Origin: Methylobacterium fujisawaense
GTDB taxonomy: Bacteria; Pseudomonadota; Alphaproteobacteria; Rhizobiales; Beijerinckiaceae
Assembly (NCBI RefSeq): GCF_014138435.1
Contig: NZ_JACJIM010000003.1
Span: 620,001-684,000, forward strand
Direction: 5' to 3'
DNA: 64,000 nt
Part shown: positions 49,321 to 56,793 of the stretch, in pieces
How positions within the stretch are numbered: the first letter of the stretch is position 1
Layout: each line of letters begins with the position of its first letter
The notes under the pieces: generated by a model
The model's database searches: none
Told to the model about the DNA's origin: nothing
What the model saw: the letters and a program-made list of their open reading frames with translations, nothing else
Program-made: the position numbers and the translations under genes

Positions 49321-50058
49321 TTATTTAGAAAATGTGCCGGCGACGCGCTTCGACTTGCGCATGTACGGGATCCAGATCAGTGCGGCGCCGATCGCCCTAC
49401 CCATCGAGCGCCCGGTCTCCTGATCGATCGCGACGCCGAACAGCGCTTGCGCCAGTAGCGCGTCGGCCGTGACCAGGGCCGCGGTGGCCGCGAGCGCGGC
49501 GATGTAGACCTTGGGGTAGCGACGGTCCCGCTGCACCATCAGGACGAGCGCCCACGCGCTGAGCGCTATCATCGCGCAGTTCAGCGCGATCTCGCCGTAC
49601 ACGAACAGGAAGACGGGGTGGCTGCGGTCCTTCGCCTGCGTCACCACCTCGACGAGGTCGATCGCGGCCTTGGCGGGGAAGAACGGGGCGACGATGGTCC
49701 CGAACGCAGGCAGGAGCAGCCACCCGCGGAAGCCGGTCGGTGGGGCGCGCTTGACCCATCGCGGCCCCTCGACAGCGACGGGCGCGAGCACCGGGTTGGC
49801 GGCGGCGCCCAGGCTGGCCGGGGTCGGCTCGACTTCGGGTTCGCCCATGAACCCCCGGACCGCCCAGCCGACTGACCAGCACGTCGCGTAGAGAGCGCCG
49901 GCCACGGCGAGCGCCACCCCTCCGACCGCCGCCAGAGTGCTGCGATCACCAGCCTCGGCCGCCCCGGCGATGAGGAGGCCAGCTCCTATTGCCGCGACGG
50001 GCACGGCGAGGATGAGTCCGACGCGGTGGAATCCGACGGCGATACGAGAGCGGTTCAT
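49321..50058 (-). CDS. DUF2569-like membrane protein
   Basis: 245 aa, GC-rich like the phage core. Two N-terminal spans (VGLILAVPVAAIGAGLLIAG; TLAAVGGVALAVAGALYATC), then GFRGWLLLPAFGTIVAPFFP, the DUF2569 start, and further spans (EIALNCAMIALSAWALVLMV; IAALAATAALVTADALLAQA). Inner-membrane protein of unknown function. Confidence 0.7.
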   Translation of the reverse strand: MNRSRIAVGFHRVGLILAVPVAAIGAGLLIAGAAEAGDRSTLAAVGGVALAVAGALYATCWSVGWAVRGFMGEPEVEPTPASLGAAANPVLAPVAVEGPRWVKRAPPTGFRGWLLLPAFGTIVAPFFPAKAAIDLVEVVTQAKDRSHPVFLFVYGEIALNCAMIALSAWALVLMVQRDRRYPKVYIAALAATAALVTADALLAQALFGVAIDQETGRSMGRAIGAALIWIPYMRKSKRVAGTFSK

Positions 50059-50199
50059 GGCAGTTGTCCTTGTTCGAACAACCTACGCGAGTGTGGATGA
50101 GGCGCTATTGCACGCCCGCCACAGTCTCGCCGCATTACGTGTCCGTCCGGGGCCACCGGGCAGTGCGACACGTGACAACACGAAGATTTAAGACGCTAG

Positions 50200-51024
50200 C
50201 TATCGCCTTGCGGTGCCAAGTCCTGGAGAAATATCAGTTCGCTCGTTCATCAAACGAGTCGCCTCGAAAAAAGTTATATCGTAAGGCGGCGCATACTCTG
50301 CCTCGCGGACAAACTCACCTGACGCTTTCAGAAGATAGCTATGCAGTCTCCTGAGAGCGGCCCCATCACTCTGCGCGAAGCCTTCCACTAGAATTGGAAA
50401 ATTATCAGCATTATGACCCTGACTAGATAAAACATCGCGTATCAGATGCATATTTCGCCAGCATGTAAGTGTTGGGCTATTTTCTATGACCTTCATAACA
50501 CCAAGCAAATTTGGGTCGATTGTTGACTGATAACGCTGTATTATTATATCGATACCAGAAGTTATTTCTATAGATGTTGACTGAAGTCTACGCCACCAAG
50601 GTGTAACGGGAAGCTGTCCACTGCTTGCACTCGCGTCGAAGTGTGTCGATACGAGCTGTACCGTCGCCTCATTGAAGAAATCAGTTCCCTCCTCCGGCGC
50701 GGTATCGCTGGTAGCCTTAACAACGTCGCTCCATGTTCCGCAATATTTTGCGAGAATGCGACAAGCGTCAATATATATCGCGTATCTAATCGGTTTAGTG
50801 CGCCGCATCTCATTGCGTTTAAGTATCCATCCAAGAAATACGACCGTAAATACGAGATCTATGCCGCCAGCAAATATATTGCTCATCAAGTCGCGGCCGG
50901 GCCAACTATCTGGATAAAAGGCGTACAGTAGGCCTGCCACGAACAAGAACAGAGCCGCCGCTGCTGCTGGAGCCTGTTTTTCGAAAAAGTCTTTGACCAA
51001 AGTCGTTTGATCCAGGCGCCTCAC
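50200..51024 (-). CDS. Membrane-anchored hypothetical protein
   Basis: 274 aa from GTG 51024 (GTGA overlap with the gene upstream). Two spans near the N-terminus (AAAAALFLFVAGLLYAFYP; NIFAGGIDLVFTVVFLGWIL) lead into a cytoplasmic helical domain (FEATRLMNERTD near the end). Codon use becomes AT-rich after the first ~30 codons. No named family. Two-TM plus soluble domain is a common layout of membrane effectors in defence systems, but nothing here proves that. Confidence 0.65.
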   Translation of the reverse strand: MRRLDQTTLVKDFFEKQAPAAAAALFLFVAGLLYAFYPDSWPGRDLMSNIFAGGIDLVFTVVFLGWILKRNEMRRTKPIRYAIYIDACRILAKYCGTWSDVVKATSDTAPEEGTDFFNEATVQLVSTHFDASASSGQLPVTPWWRRLQSTSIEITSGIDIIIQRYQSTIDPNLLGVMKVIENSPTLTCWRNMHLIRDVLSSQGHNADNFPILVEGFAQSDGAALRRLHSYLLKASGEFVREAEYAPPYDITFFEATRLMNERTDISPGLGTARR

Positions 51025-51299
51025 GGCAATAACTCCTCCTCGGCCTCGTTCACCGGGCGGCGCTCGCACACAAGGGCGACGTAATCGGGGAAGTCGCGCG
51101 GGTTGAAGATGCGCCGCTTCACGGTGAGCAATTGGCGCGGGATCGGGACGAGGCTCTCGCCGACCGCCAGCGGCAGCAGGAACTCGTCGCCGATCGCTGG
51201 CACGATGCCACCGCACTGGTCCAGGCGCAGCTCGCGCCGGGCATCCACCACGCGCCCGTCCGCCTCGACATAGTGCAGGCGGATCGTCAGCGGCTCCAT
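51021..51299 (-). CDS. Small hypothetical protein
   Basis: 92 aa, GC-rich. TIRLHYVEADGRVVDARREL, IPRQLLTVKRRIFNPRDFPD. Compact beta-rich protein; operon partner of the membrane protein downstream. Unknown family. Confidence 0.55.
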   Translation of the reverse strand: MEPLTIRLHYVEADGRVVDARRELRLDQCGGIVPAIGDEFLLPLAVGESLVPIPRQLLTVKRRIFNPRDFPDYVALVCERRPVNEAEEELLP

Positions 51300-51316
51300 G
51301 GCCTCGGCTCAAGTTC

Positions 51317-51430
51317 GGGGGGGATTGGGGGGATTGGGGGGGATATTTGAACTGTTTACGCGCATGCCCGACCCTCCAGGCGATCGCGCATGCGCTTGAA
51401 ACATCCCCCCCAATCCCCCCAATCCCCCCC
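51317..51430. repeat. 28-bp perfect G-rich inverted repeat
   Basis: The left arm 51317-51344 is G7-ATT-G6-ATT-G7-AT. The right arm 51403-51430 is its exact complement, and a few more bases pair with mismatches. The 58-nt centre contains CGCATGC twice. The arms can form a very stable cruciform/RNA hairpin, and the G tracts could form quadruplexes. It lies between two short minus-strand genes and overlaps no supported CDS. Confidence 0.9.
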
Positions 51431-51445
51431 AGATCCGGGCCGCAT

Positions 51446-51565
51446 CTACTTCGGCGCGCCGCCGTCCGCCCGGTCCAGCAAGCGTGTCACGAGGTAGACG
51501 ATAACGGCCGCGCCAACGAGCATCAGCGGCGCGCCCAGCGGCCACGAGAGCGGATCGCTAAGCAT
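51446..51565 (-). CDS. 39-residue membrane peptide
   Basis: ATG 51565. Starts MLSDPLSWPLGAPLMLVGAA, with one transmembrane segment through VIVYLVTRLL and a charged end. Same orientation as the following membrane genes; not long enough for usual gene callers. Unknown role. Confidence 0.5.
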   Translation of the reverse strand: MLSDPLSWPLGAPLMLVGAAVIVYLVTRLLDRADGGAPK

Positions 51566-51580
51566 CGCGCCCCCGAACAC

Positions 51581-51787
51581 CTAGCGCTGGGTTCGGATCA
51601 GGTTGTCCTTCAGCAGCCGGTCCGCGTCGTCGCCCGCCTTCACGCGCTGACGGTCCGCCGCCTCGCGCTCGGCCACCATGCGGTCGATCCGGGCGGCGCT
51701 GCGCTTCGACAGGAGCAAGCTCGCGGCCGTGAGGCAGGCTGTTGCGACGGCGGCGGCGGAGATGGACAGCCAGAGTGCTTCGGTCAT
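51581..51787 (-). CDS. Small membrane protein with coiled tail
   Basis: 68 aa from ATG 51787 (TGATG with the preceding gene). A span (ALWLSISAAAVATACLTAAS) is followed by a charged coiled-coil tail (RIDRMVAEREAADRQRVKAG). The arrangement recalls small i-spanin/holin-like proteins, but no lysis gene is adjacent. Confidence 0.55.
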   Translation of the reverse strand: MTEALWLSISAAAVATACLTAASLLLSKRSAARIDRMVAEREAADRQRVKAGDDADRLLKDNLIRTQR

Positions 51788-52032
51788 CTCAGCCGCTCCA
51801 GGGTCAGGTACGCCGCATAATGTAAGGCGACCGCGAGCAAGAACCAAACGACCATCAGAAGCAGGGTCGCGCCGGTCGGATGGACCGCGTCGCGGGAGAC
51901 GCTCACGATCGGGGTGATGACACCAGCCACGATGAAGCCGGCCGCCACGGTGTTGAGCAGCGTCGCCCGGATCTTCGTCTGCTCGTTGTGGACGGTGATC
52001 TGCCGGGCGATCTCGGCGGGGGTCTCAGCCAT
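51784..52032 (-). CDS. Small membrane protein
   Basis: 82 aa from ATG 52032. An amphipathic N-terminus (EIARQITVHNEQTKIRATLL) and two spans (TVAAGFIVAGVITPIVSVS; GATLLLMVVWFLLAVALHY). Second gene of the XRE-led operon. Unknown role. Confidence 0.55.
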   Translation of the reverse strand: MAETPAEIARQITVHNEQTKIRATLLNTVAAGFIVAGVITPIVSVSRDAVHPTGATLLLMVVWFLLAVALHYAAYLTLERLR

Positions 52033-52297
52033 CGGAATGCGATCCACCCCGCAGCCGCACGCCCGGCCCGCCGCCGTTGGCCGGGATGAACTCGACGCCG
52101 GCCGATTCGAGGGCAGCGATCACCGCCCGGACATTGTTCGGCATACCTGCCGCAGGGCCTTCGCTGGCCTCCATGCGCTTCAGGGTCGGCACGGAGATCG
52201 AGGCGGATGCCGCAAGCTCTGCTTGACCCATAGCCAGCAGCGAACGCGCGGCGGCGATCTGCCTGCCCGTCGCTGTATAATGATCTTTTTGGCTCAT
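52025..52297 (-). CDS. XRE-family regulator
   Basis: 90 aa. GRQIAAARSLLAMGQAELAA, SASISVPTLKRMEASEGPAA is a compact helix-turn-helix of the single-domain type often seen in Rhizobiales, followed by a short ending (ALESAGVEFIPANGGGPGVR). Divergent from 52371 across an inverted-repeat-rich region, so probably autoregulatory and controlling both sides. Confidence 0.78.
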   Translation of the reverse strand: MSQKDHYTATGRQIAAARSLLAMGQAELAASASISVPTLKRMEASEGPAAGMPNNVRAVIAALESAGVEFIPANGGGPGVRLRGGSHSDG

Positions 52298-52310
52298 ATC
52301 GATCCGAAGG

Positions 52311-52355
52311 TGTTGACTTCCGTCGCGCCGTGATCCATAAGTATCACGTCAACAC
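52311..52355 (+). promoter_or_regulatory. Operator/promoter between the XRE gene and 52371
   Basis: Contains the inverted repeats GTGTTGAC (52311-52318) / GTCAACAC (52348-52355) and CGTGAT (52329-52334) / ATCACG (52343-52348). TTGACT at 52314-52319 with CATAAG 16 bp later is a plausible plus-strand promoter overlapped by both repeats: a good binding site for the divergent XRE regulator. Confidence 0.5.
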
Positions 52356-52370
52356 GAAGGGTTCAACGCC

Positions 52371-52673
52371 ATGTCCCTCCAGCGCAAGATCTCCTGGACC
52401 GCCGCCCTCCGCGATGTCCGCGCCGACCGCGCCGTTGTCGCCCCGGGCGTCGTCTCGGCCCGCGCGCTGATCCAGGGTCTCGCCCGCATCCGCCGTACCC
52501 GCCTCGTCACCCCGACAGGCGCGTTCGACCGGGCCGCCATCATGGCCGCTGCGGTCGAGGTCGCGAAGGCTCACCAGCTCCGCACGGGCGCCGCCTGGGG
52601 TGTCGCCATGTCGGTCGGCCTCACCGCCGCTTGGCAGGCCGCTCGCGCCGCCCGTGCCGCCATCGCTCACTGA
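52371..52673 (+). CDS. Hypothetical basic helical protein
   Basis: 100 aa. MSLQRKISWTAALRDVRADR, IMAAAVEVAKAHQLRTGAAW, Ala-rich end. Basic and helical, possibly nucleic-acid binding. First gene divergently transcribed from the XRE gene. Unknown family. Confidence 0.55.
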   Translation: MSLQRKISWTAALRDVRADRAVVAPGVVSARALIQGLARIRRTRLVTPTGAFDRAAIMAAAVEVAKAHQLRTGAAWGVAMSVGLTAAWQAARAARAAIAH

Positions 52674-52736
52674 GGAGGAGACCCGGCCGGCCGCGCGCCG
52701 GCTTGCACAAAGCCGGGCGAATGTCCGGGGAAATCT

Positions 52737-52765
52737 CACCCCAAACCTGGGGTCAATTCACCCCA
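52737..52765 (+). promoter_or_regulatory. Mutually exclusive hairpins in a leader
   Basis: CACCCCA (52737-52743), TGGGGT (52748-52753) and CACCCCA (52759-52765) allow the middle segment to pair with either flank. The element lies in the 190-bp gap upstream of 52862, which has a good ribosome site (GGAGAAG). It may be an attenuator or a protein-binding leader. Confidence 0.35.
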
Positions 52766-52861
52766 GACTTTCGCCGACAGCGACGCCTACAAACGAAGCG
52801 GCCCCCGAAGGTGCTCGAACACCCCGGAGGCCATCACCGCCGAACCCCTTGGAGAAGAACG

Positions 52862-53302
52862 ATGGCTGATCACGCCAATAGCACGCCCGCGCCCACCGCA
52901 CACGGCCCCGTCACCGCCGCGATCCGCGCCGTAGCGTTGGAGCACGACCCCTCGCACACCACCGTGGTCTCGCTGGCCGCCGTACGCGCCCGCCGGATGC
53001 CGAGCTTCACCCCGCTCGACTTCAGCTTCCCGCTGTCCGACTCACTCTGGAGCGCGGTCTACCTCCGCACGGTCCGGTTCTCGGTGGAGTTCACGAACCT
53101 GTCCGGCCGCGAGGCAGTGAAGCGAGCGGCCCAGGCCCGTGCCGTCGCGCCCGGCGATTACGTCACGCACGCCCTCGGCGAGTTGGCCCTGGCCGTCGAT
53201 CACTTCGAGGAGCTGGCCGAACTCTGCCGGATCGCCCGTGGCCGCCTGATCGAGGCCGATGCCTGCGCGAAGCAGGCCGAGGGCGGGAGGGGCCGCCAGT
53301 GA
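52862..53302 (+). CDS. Hypothetical phage protein
   Basis: 146 aa from ATG 52862. A central DFSFPLSDSLWSAVYLRTVR, then FTNLSGREAVKRAAQARAVA and a helical end. No known family. Starts a coupled six-gene operon. Confidence 0.6.
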   Translation: MADHANSTPAPTAHGPVTAAIRAVALEHDPSHTTVVSLAAVRARRMPSFTPLDFSFPLSDSLWSAVYLRTVRFSVEFTNLSGREAVKRAAQARAVAPGDYVTHALGELALAVDHFEELAELCRIARGRLIEADACAKQAEGGRGRQ

Positions 53303-53529
53303 GACGCGCCGTCACCCGCCGCGCAGACGCGCTCGCCTCGCCGATCGCCTTCCCGCGCAACATGCGCTGCCCGTCCCGCGCCGAAGTTGAGGCGATGGTC
53401 GAGGGCCTGATCGATTACCTCGACGCCCTCGACGGCGACGCGGATCTCGAGACTGAGGAGCCGGAGACCGGAGCCCGCGAGTGGTGCGGATCGGGCGCTC
53501 ACCGCTTCGACGTGGGAGCCGCCGCATGA
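53299..53529 (+). CDS. Small acidic hypothetical protein
   Basis: 76 aa from GTG 53299 (GTGA). EAMVEGLIDYLDALDGDADL and an acidic stretch. The stop overlaps the next ATG. Unknown. Confidence 0.55.
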   Translation: MRRAVTRRADALASPIAFPRNMRCPSRAEVEAMVEGLIDYLDALDGDADLETEEPETGAREWCGSGAHRFDVGAAA

Positions 53530-53855
53530 AGCCCGCTCCTCGCACGCTGCGCTTGGTCAGCGACAACACGTCCCCGGAGACCTGGGACGATCACCCGCAG
53601 AACGCCCTCGTGACCTTCACCCTGAGGAAGGCGACGGTGGATGGCTGCATGGATGGCATCCGCAATCTCTTGGATGCCAACCGCAACATGATGCTGGCGC
53701 TCGACGCGGCGCGAGCGGGCAACGCGGAGGACGCCGAGAAGCGCATCCGGTTCGCGTTCATGGATCTGGCGTCCGCCAACGCGTTCGCCGCGAAGGTCTA
53801 CGAGGACGTTCAGCGCACGGCCCGCCGCACCAACCGCCGGGGAGGCCGCGCATGA
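53526..53855 (+). CDS. Hypothetical helical protein
   Basis: 109 aa from ATG 53526 (ATGA). CMDGIRNLLDANRNMMLALD, AAKVYEDVQRTARRTNRRGG. Helical with a basic C-terminus. Unknown. Confidence 0.55.
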   Translation: MKPAPRTLRLVSDNTSPETWDDHPQNALVTFTLRKATVDGCMDGIRNLLDANRNMMLALDAARAGNAEDAEKRIRFAFMDLASANAFAAKVYEDVQRTARRTNRRGGRA

Positions 53856-54586
53856 CGACGCGGCGCACTCTCCTCGCGGGCCTCGCCGTACCGGCGGCGG
53901 TGGCCATCCATCAGATCCGCGCCTCCGGGGCGACCCATCGGGCCGCGAACCCGCACCCCGACGCGGCGCTGCTTGATCTGGAGCGGCGCTGGCTTCCGGC
54001 CAATGCCGCTTACGAGGCAGCCTGCGAAGTGGAAGTGGCCCTGGACGATTACTGCCCGCCCCTCCCGGAGGCTCTTTTTCTGAGGCAAGGCGATCACAAT
54101 CTCGGCCTCGGCAAATATGCCACCGGCCGGGGAGAGGACGGTGACGACGACCGGCCGCGCTACTGTCACGAGGGCGGCAAGACCGAGCTGCGCGGCTGGC
54201 GGCGGCGCCACTGGAAGTGGGAGCAGAGCCCCGGAACCGGTGACGATGGCACGCCGGATGGCACGATGATCGAGCGCCGGGTCCCTTGGCTGGAGGCGCA
54301 GGATCGCGCCGACGAGATCGCCGCGGCCTGGGACCGCTGGACGGCCGAGGAGAAAGCGGCGCGCGAGACCAGCGGCTACGCTGCGGCGGCGCGCGAGGCT
54401 CGGCGTCTCGGGAAGGTCGTCGGCGAAATCGAGCGCGAGATCGAGGACGCGACGCCCTCAACCCTGGAAGGGCTCGCCGTGAAAGCTCGGCACATCCAGC
54501 GGGCGACCGAGCGCGGGGATGAGGTCACGGACGCTGCGGCGCTGATCGTACGCGATATCCTTGTCCTGGCGGGAGGCGTCGCGTGA
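53852..54586 (+). CDS. Hypothetical protein with Tat-like leader
   Basis: 244 aa, ATG 53852 (ATGA). N-terminus MTTRRTLLAGLAVPAAVAIH has a twin-arginine-like signal, then a helical soluble domain (LLDLERRWLPANAAYEAACE, DRADEIAAAWDRWTAEEKAA). This kind of protein is frequent in Rhizobiales prophages and chromosomes, but its function is not known. Export is a prediction from the leader. Confidence 0.6.
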   Translation: MTTRRTLLAGLAVPAAVAIHQIRASGATHRAANPHPDAALLDLERRWLPANAAYEAACEVEVALDDYCPPLPEALFLRQGDHNLGLGKYATGRGEDGDDDRPRYCHEGGKTELRGWRRRHWKWEQSPGTGDDGTPDGTMIERRVPWLEAQDRADEIAAAWDRWTAEEKAARETSGYAAAAREARRLGKVVGEIEREIEDATPSTLEGLAVKARHIQRATERGDEVTDAAALIVRDILVLAGGVA

Positions 54587-55374
54587 CGGCCCCCGCCCTT
54601 GCTTCCTCGCCCGTCGTCGCCGTCATCGACGGTGCGGCGGTCGCCGACAGCCGGGACGTGGCGGCGCTGTTCGAGAAGAACCACCGCGACGTGCTCCGGT
54701 CCATCGACGCCCTGCTCTCCTCGGGCGTCGCCCTACCCCCGCGCAGTTTTGCGCAGGGGGGCTACACGAGGCCGGACACCGGGCAACAGCAACACCGTCG
54801 CTTCCTGATGGACCGGGACGGCTTCGCCCTGCTCGCGATGGGGTTCACGGGTGCCAGGGCGCTCGCGTTCAAGCTGGCCTACATCGCAGCGTTCAACGCG
54901 ATGGAGGCCGGGCTACGCGGGTCGGCCCGGATCGACGTTCGCGACCCCAGCCAGCTCGCCCTCATCGCCGGCCAGCTCGTGGAGTTGAACCGCGAACTGA
55001 CGGCGCGGGCCGAAGCGGCAGAACGGGCTGTGGAGGCGGCGGCGCCGAAGCTCGCCTTCGTCGATCGGTTCGTCGCGGCCGATGGTCTGTACGGGCTCCA
55101 GAACGCGGCCCGCGCCCTCGGGCAGCCGCCCAACGGGTTCATCGACCGGCTCAAGCGGGACGTGCTGTTCTACCAGGGCGGCAGCCTCGTTCCGCGCGCG
55201 CTGTTTGCCAACCGCGGGCTGTTCATCGTCAAGCCGGTGCTGAACGGCGAGAGGGCGCGCTACCAGACCTTCGTCACCGCGAAGGGGCTTCACTGGCTCG
55301 CCGACCGGCTGCGGGCGCCCGCTCTGCCGCCGCCCTCGCCCGGCGACCTGTTCGCCGCGGGGGCCGTGGGATGA
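54583..55374 (+). CDS. Rha-family phage regulator with KilA/ANT C-terminal domain
   Basis: 263 aa from GTG 54583 (GTGA). The pRha domain (about 10-110) shows DSRDVAALFEKNHRDVLRSI, RRFLMDRDGFALLAMGFTGA and AFKLAYIAAFNAME. The C-terminal KilAC/ANT domain (150-250) shows LYGLQNAARALGQPPNGFID, RLKRDVLFY and YQTFVTAKGLHWLADRL. Rha proteins interfere with growth of lambdoid phages when IHF is absent; the ANT part is typical of antirepressors. Confidence 0.85.
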   Translation: MTAPALASSPVVAVIDGAAVADSRDVAALFEKNHRDVLRSIDALLSSGVALPPRSFAQGGYTRPDTGQQQHRRFLMDRDGFALLAMGFTGARALAFKLAYIAAFNAMEAGLRGSARIDVRDPSQLALIAGQLVELNRELTARAEAAERAVEAAAPKLAFVDRFVAADGLYGLQNAARALGQPPNGFIDRLKRDVLFYQGGSLVPRALFANRGLFIVKPVLNGERARYQTFVTAKGLHWLADRLRAPALPPPSPGDLFAAGAVG

Positions 55375-55814
55375 CGTACGAGGAGTACATCGCCTCTTCG
55401 GCCTGGGCGCGGTTGCGCTCAGAAGCCCTGATCCGCGACGGCTTCCGCTGTCGCGGCTGCGGGGCGACCGAACGCTTGGAGGTCCATCACATCCGGTATG
55501 GCGACCCGCTGGGTTCCGAGACCGTCGAGGATCTGACGACGCTGTGTGGCGGCCCGGACGGCTGCCACCGCGCCATCACCGAAACCATCCGGCGCCGCCG
55601 CTACGCCGCGCGCGCATACCCCGTCACCCCGTCCGCGCGCGTCGCGCCGGGCATCTCCGAGGCTCGCCATGTCGAACGGCTACCAACGCCTGCGCTTCAA
55701 GCTCACGTCCGTCAGTCCCCTGGTCATGCACAACGGTCGGTTGGCGAACCCGCTCGACCCGATGGCGAAGGCGCTCAAGGTCGTCTCTGGAAAGCGGGGC
55801 AAGACCGACGCTGA
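55371..55814 (+). CDS. HNH endonuclease
   Basis: 147 aa, ATG 55371 (ATGA). Short HNH core at residues 20-75: DGFRCRGCGATERLEVHHIR, then DLTTLCGGPDGCHRAI. The Cys pairs bind a structural zinc. The last ~48 codons overlap the next gene in another frame and read as basic disordered sequence. Could be a homing nuclease or packaging-associated HNH protein, although TerL lies far away. Confidence 0.8.
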   Translation: MTYEEYIASSAWARLRSEALIRDGFRCRGCGATERLEVHHIRYGDPLGSETVEDLTTLCGGPDGCHRAITETIRRRRYAARAYPVTPSARVAPGISEARHVERLPTPALQAHVRQSPGHAQRSVGEPARPDGEGAQGRLWKAGQDRR

Positions 55815-56244
55815 TTTCGAGGAGTTGGCGCGCATAGAGTTCCTGGGCGGCCTCTACGTCGGCGAGGATGGCCCTTGCATCCCCGGCGAGCTGATCGAGG
55901 CAACGTTGATCGCCGCGGCCAAGAAATCGAAGCGGGGGCCGGCCGCGAAGGCCGGGCTGCTTTCGGACGGGAATCACCGGCTCGTCTACGATGGGCCGCG
56001 CGCGCCGGACGATCTGTGGAGCGATGAGCGCTTCCGTCTCGTGGCGGGCGTACGGGTCGGACAGGCTCGCGTGATGAGAACACGGCCGATCTTCCGGAAT
56101 TGGTCGGCAGAGATCTTCGTGGACTTTATGCCTGGTCAACTGAACCCTGCAGAGGTCGCGGAGATGGTTCGGACAGCGGGCGAGGTCGTCGGTCTCGGCG
56201 ATTGGCGTCCGCGGTTCGGGCGGTTCACGGTGGAGACGCTGTGA
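55669..56244 (+). CDS. Conserved phage protein, possible RAMP-like fold
   Basis: 191 aa. RLRFKLTSVSPLVMHNGRLA, LEFLGGLYV-type strand, DGPCIPGELIEATLIAAAKK, RPIFRNWSAEIFVDFMPGQL and VVGLGDWRPRFGRFTVETL. The order 'SPL..H' strand, 'IPG' loop before a helix, and a C-terminal 'GxxRPRxGRF' is reminiscent of RAMP (Cas5/Cas7-like) folds. This is a guess from pattern only and no CRISPR array or cas gene is present. Last gene of the coupled operon. Confidence 0.65.
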   Translation: MSNGYQRLRFKLTSVSPLVMHNGRLANPLDPMAKALKVVSGKRGKTDADFEELARIEFLGGLYVGEDGPCIPGELIEATLIAAAKKSKRGPAAKAGLLSDGNHRLVYDGPRAPDDLWSDERFRLVAGVRVGQARVMRTRPIFRNWSAEIFVDFMPGQLNPAEVAEMVRTAGEVVGLGDWRPRFGRFTVETL

Positions 56245-56480
56245 GCGCGGCGGGGCCGTAACCCCGCAGGGTCCGGCTAGGCCTGGCTCGGCGTGGCGTG
56301 CTCCGGTCCGGAAGGGTCCGGCGCGGTGAGGAAGGGCGGCGGGCTACGGCTCGCCGCTCACTGCCCGCAAATTTCTCCTGGCGAGGCAGGGCACGGCTTG
56401 GCAAGGCGCGGCGCGGCACGGCCAGCGCAGGCACGGTAAGGCGGGGTAAGGCACTGGCGGGAGGCGTCATGGCCTCCCGA
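56245..56480 (+). repeat. GC-rich low-complexity tract (GGC-nn-GGC type)
   Basis: Short purine/GC units such as GGCACGG, GGCAAGG, GGCGGGGTAAGGC recur irregularly over 200 bp with strong G-over-C strand bias. A 99-codon frame (56298-56597) runs through it but is Arg/Gly/Ala low complexity and not convincing. A shorter tract of the same style lies at 47587-47640. Confidence 0.55.
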
Positions 56481-56486
56481 TCTTGT

Positions 56487-56529
56487 TTGACCCGACGGGC
56501 GAAAAGCGCGAAATCGCGAACGTCGCGAG
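56487..56529 (+). promoter_or_regulatory. Promoter-like phage repeat, copy C
   Basis: TTGACCCGACGGGCGAA, 18 nt, then GTCGCGAG; hexamer GAAATC 17 bp after TTGACC. Followed by AGCCGC/GCGGCT pairing. No plus-strand gene follows: the AT-rich reverse gene lies downstream, so this copy may have been cut off from its target by the insertion. Confidence 0.6.
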
Positions 56530-56793
56530 AGCCGCGCTCGATAGTGCGGCTGCTGCGGTTTAGCGTTTTAAACCTGCGATCAGGCCTCTCTCGCTGATGC
56601 GTTAGATTAGCTGTGACTGAGCCCGGACCCATGTGGCAGCGATCCGCCGCAGCGCCTTCGGCTTGATCTCGCCGACGGTTGTCTCAATAAGCCACTTGTC
56701 TGCAGTAGATTAAAGAACTTTTTCATGGCTGTTGCGATGCGCTATGCATCAGCGATTAAACTTATCATCTAATAATTGCTGTAGAGCGCACGT
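56530..56793. other. Transition region into AT-rich block
   Basis: From about 56,700 the composition falls to AT-rich. No ORF on either strand has coding character here. The stretch between copy C and the 3' end of the reverse gene may be a short non-coding transcript. Confidence 0.4.

Noticed and set aside
51317..51430. CRISPR array
   Set aside because: The G-rich element is a single inverted repeat, not regularly spaced direct repeats; no cas genes and no other array-like pattern anywhere.
51309..51545. Minus-strand ORF with a PPNPPNPP end
   Set aside because: It is simply translation of the G/C-rich inverted repeat; a 39-residue membrane ORF in another frame fits the region better.
52600..52869. 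89-codon frame spanning the leader of 52862
   Set aside because: Starts inside the preceding gene, low-complexity Pro/Arg content, and covers the hairpin leader; not supported.
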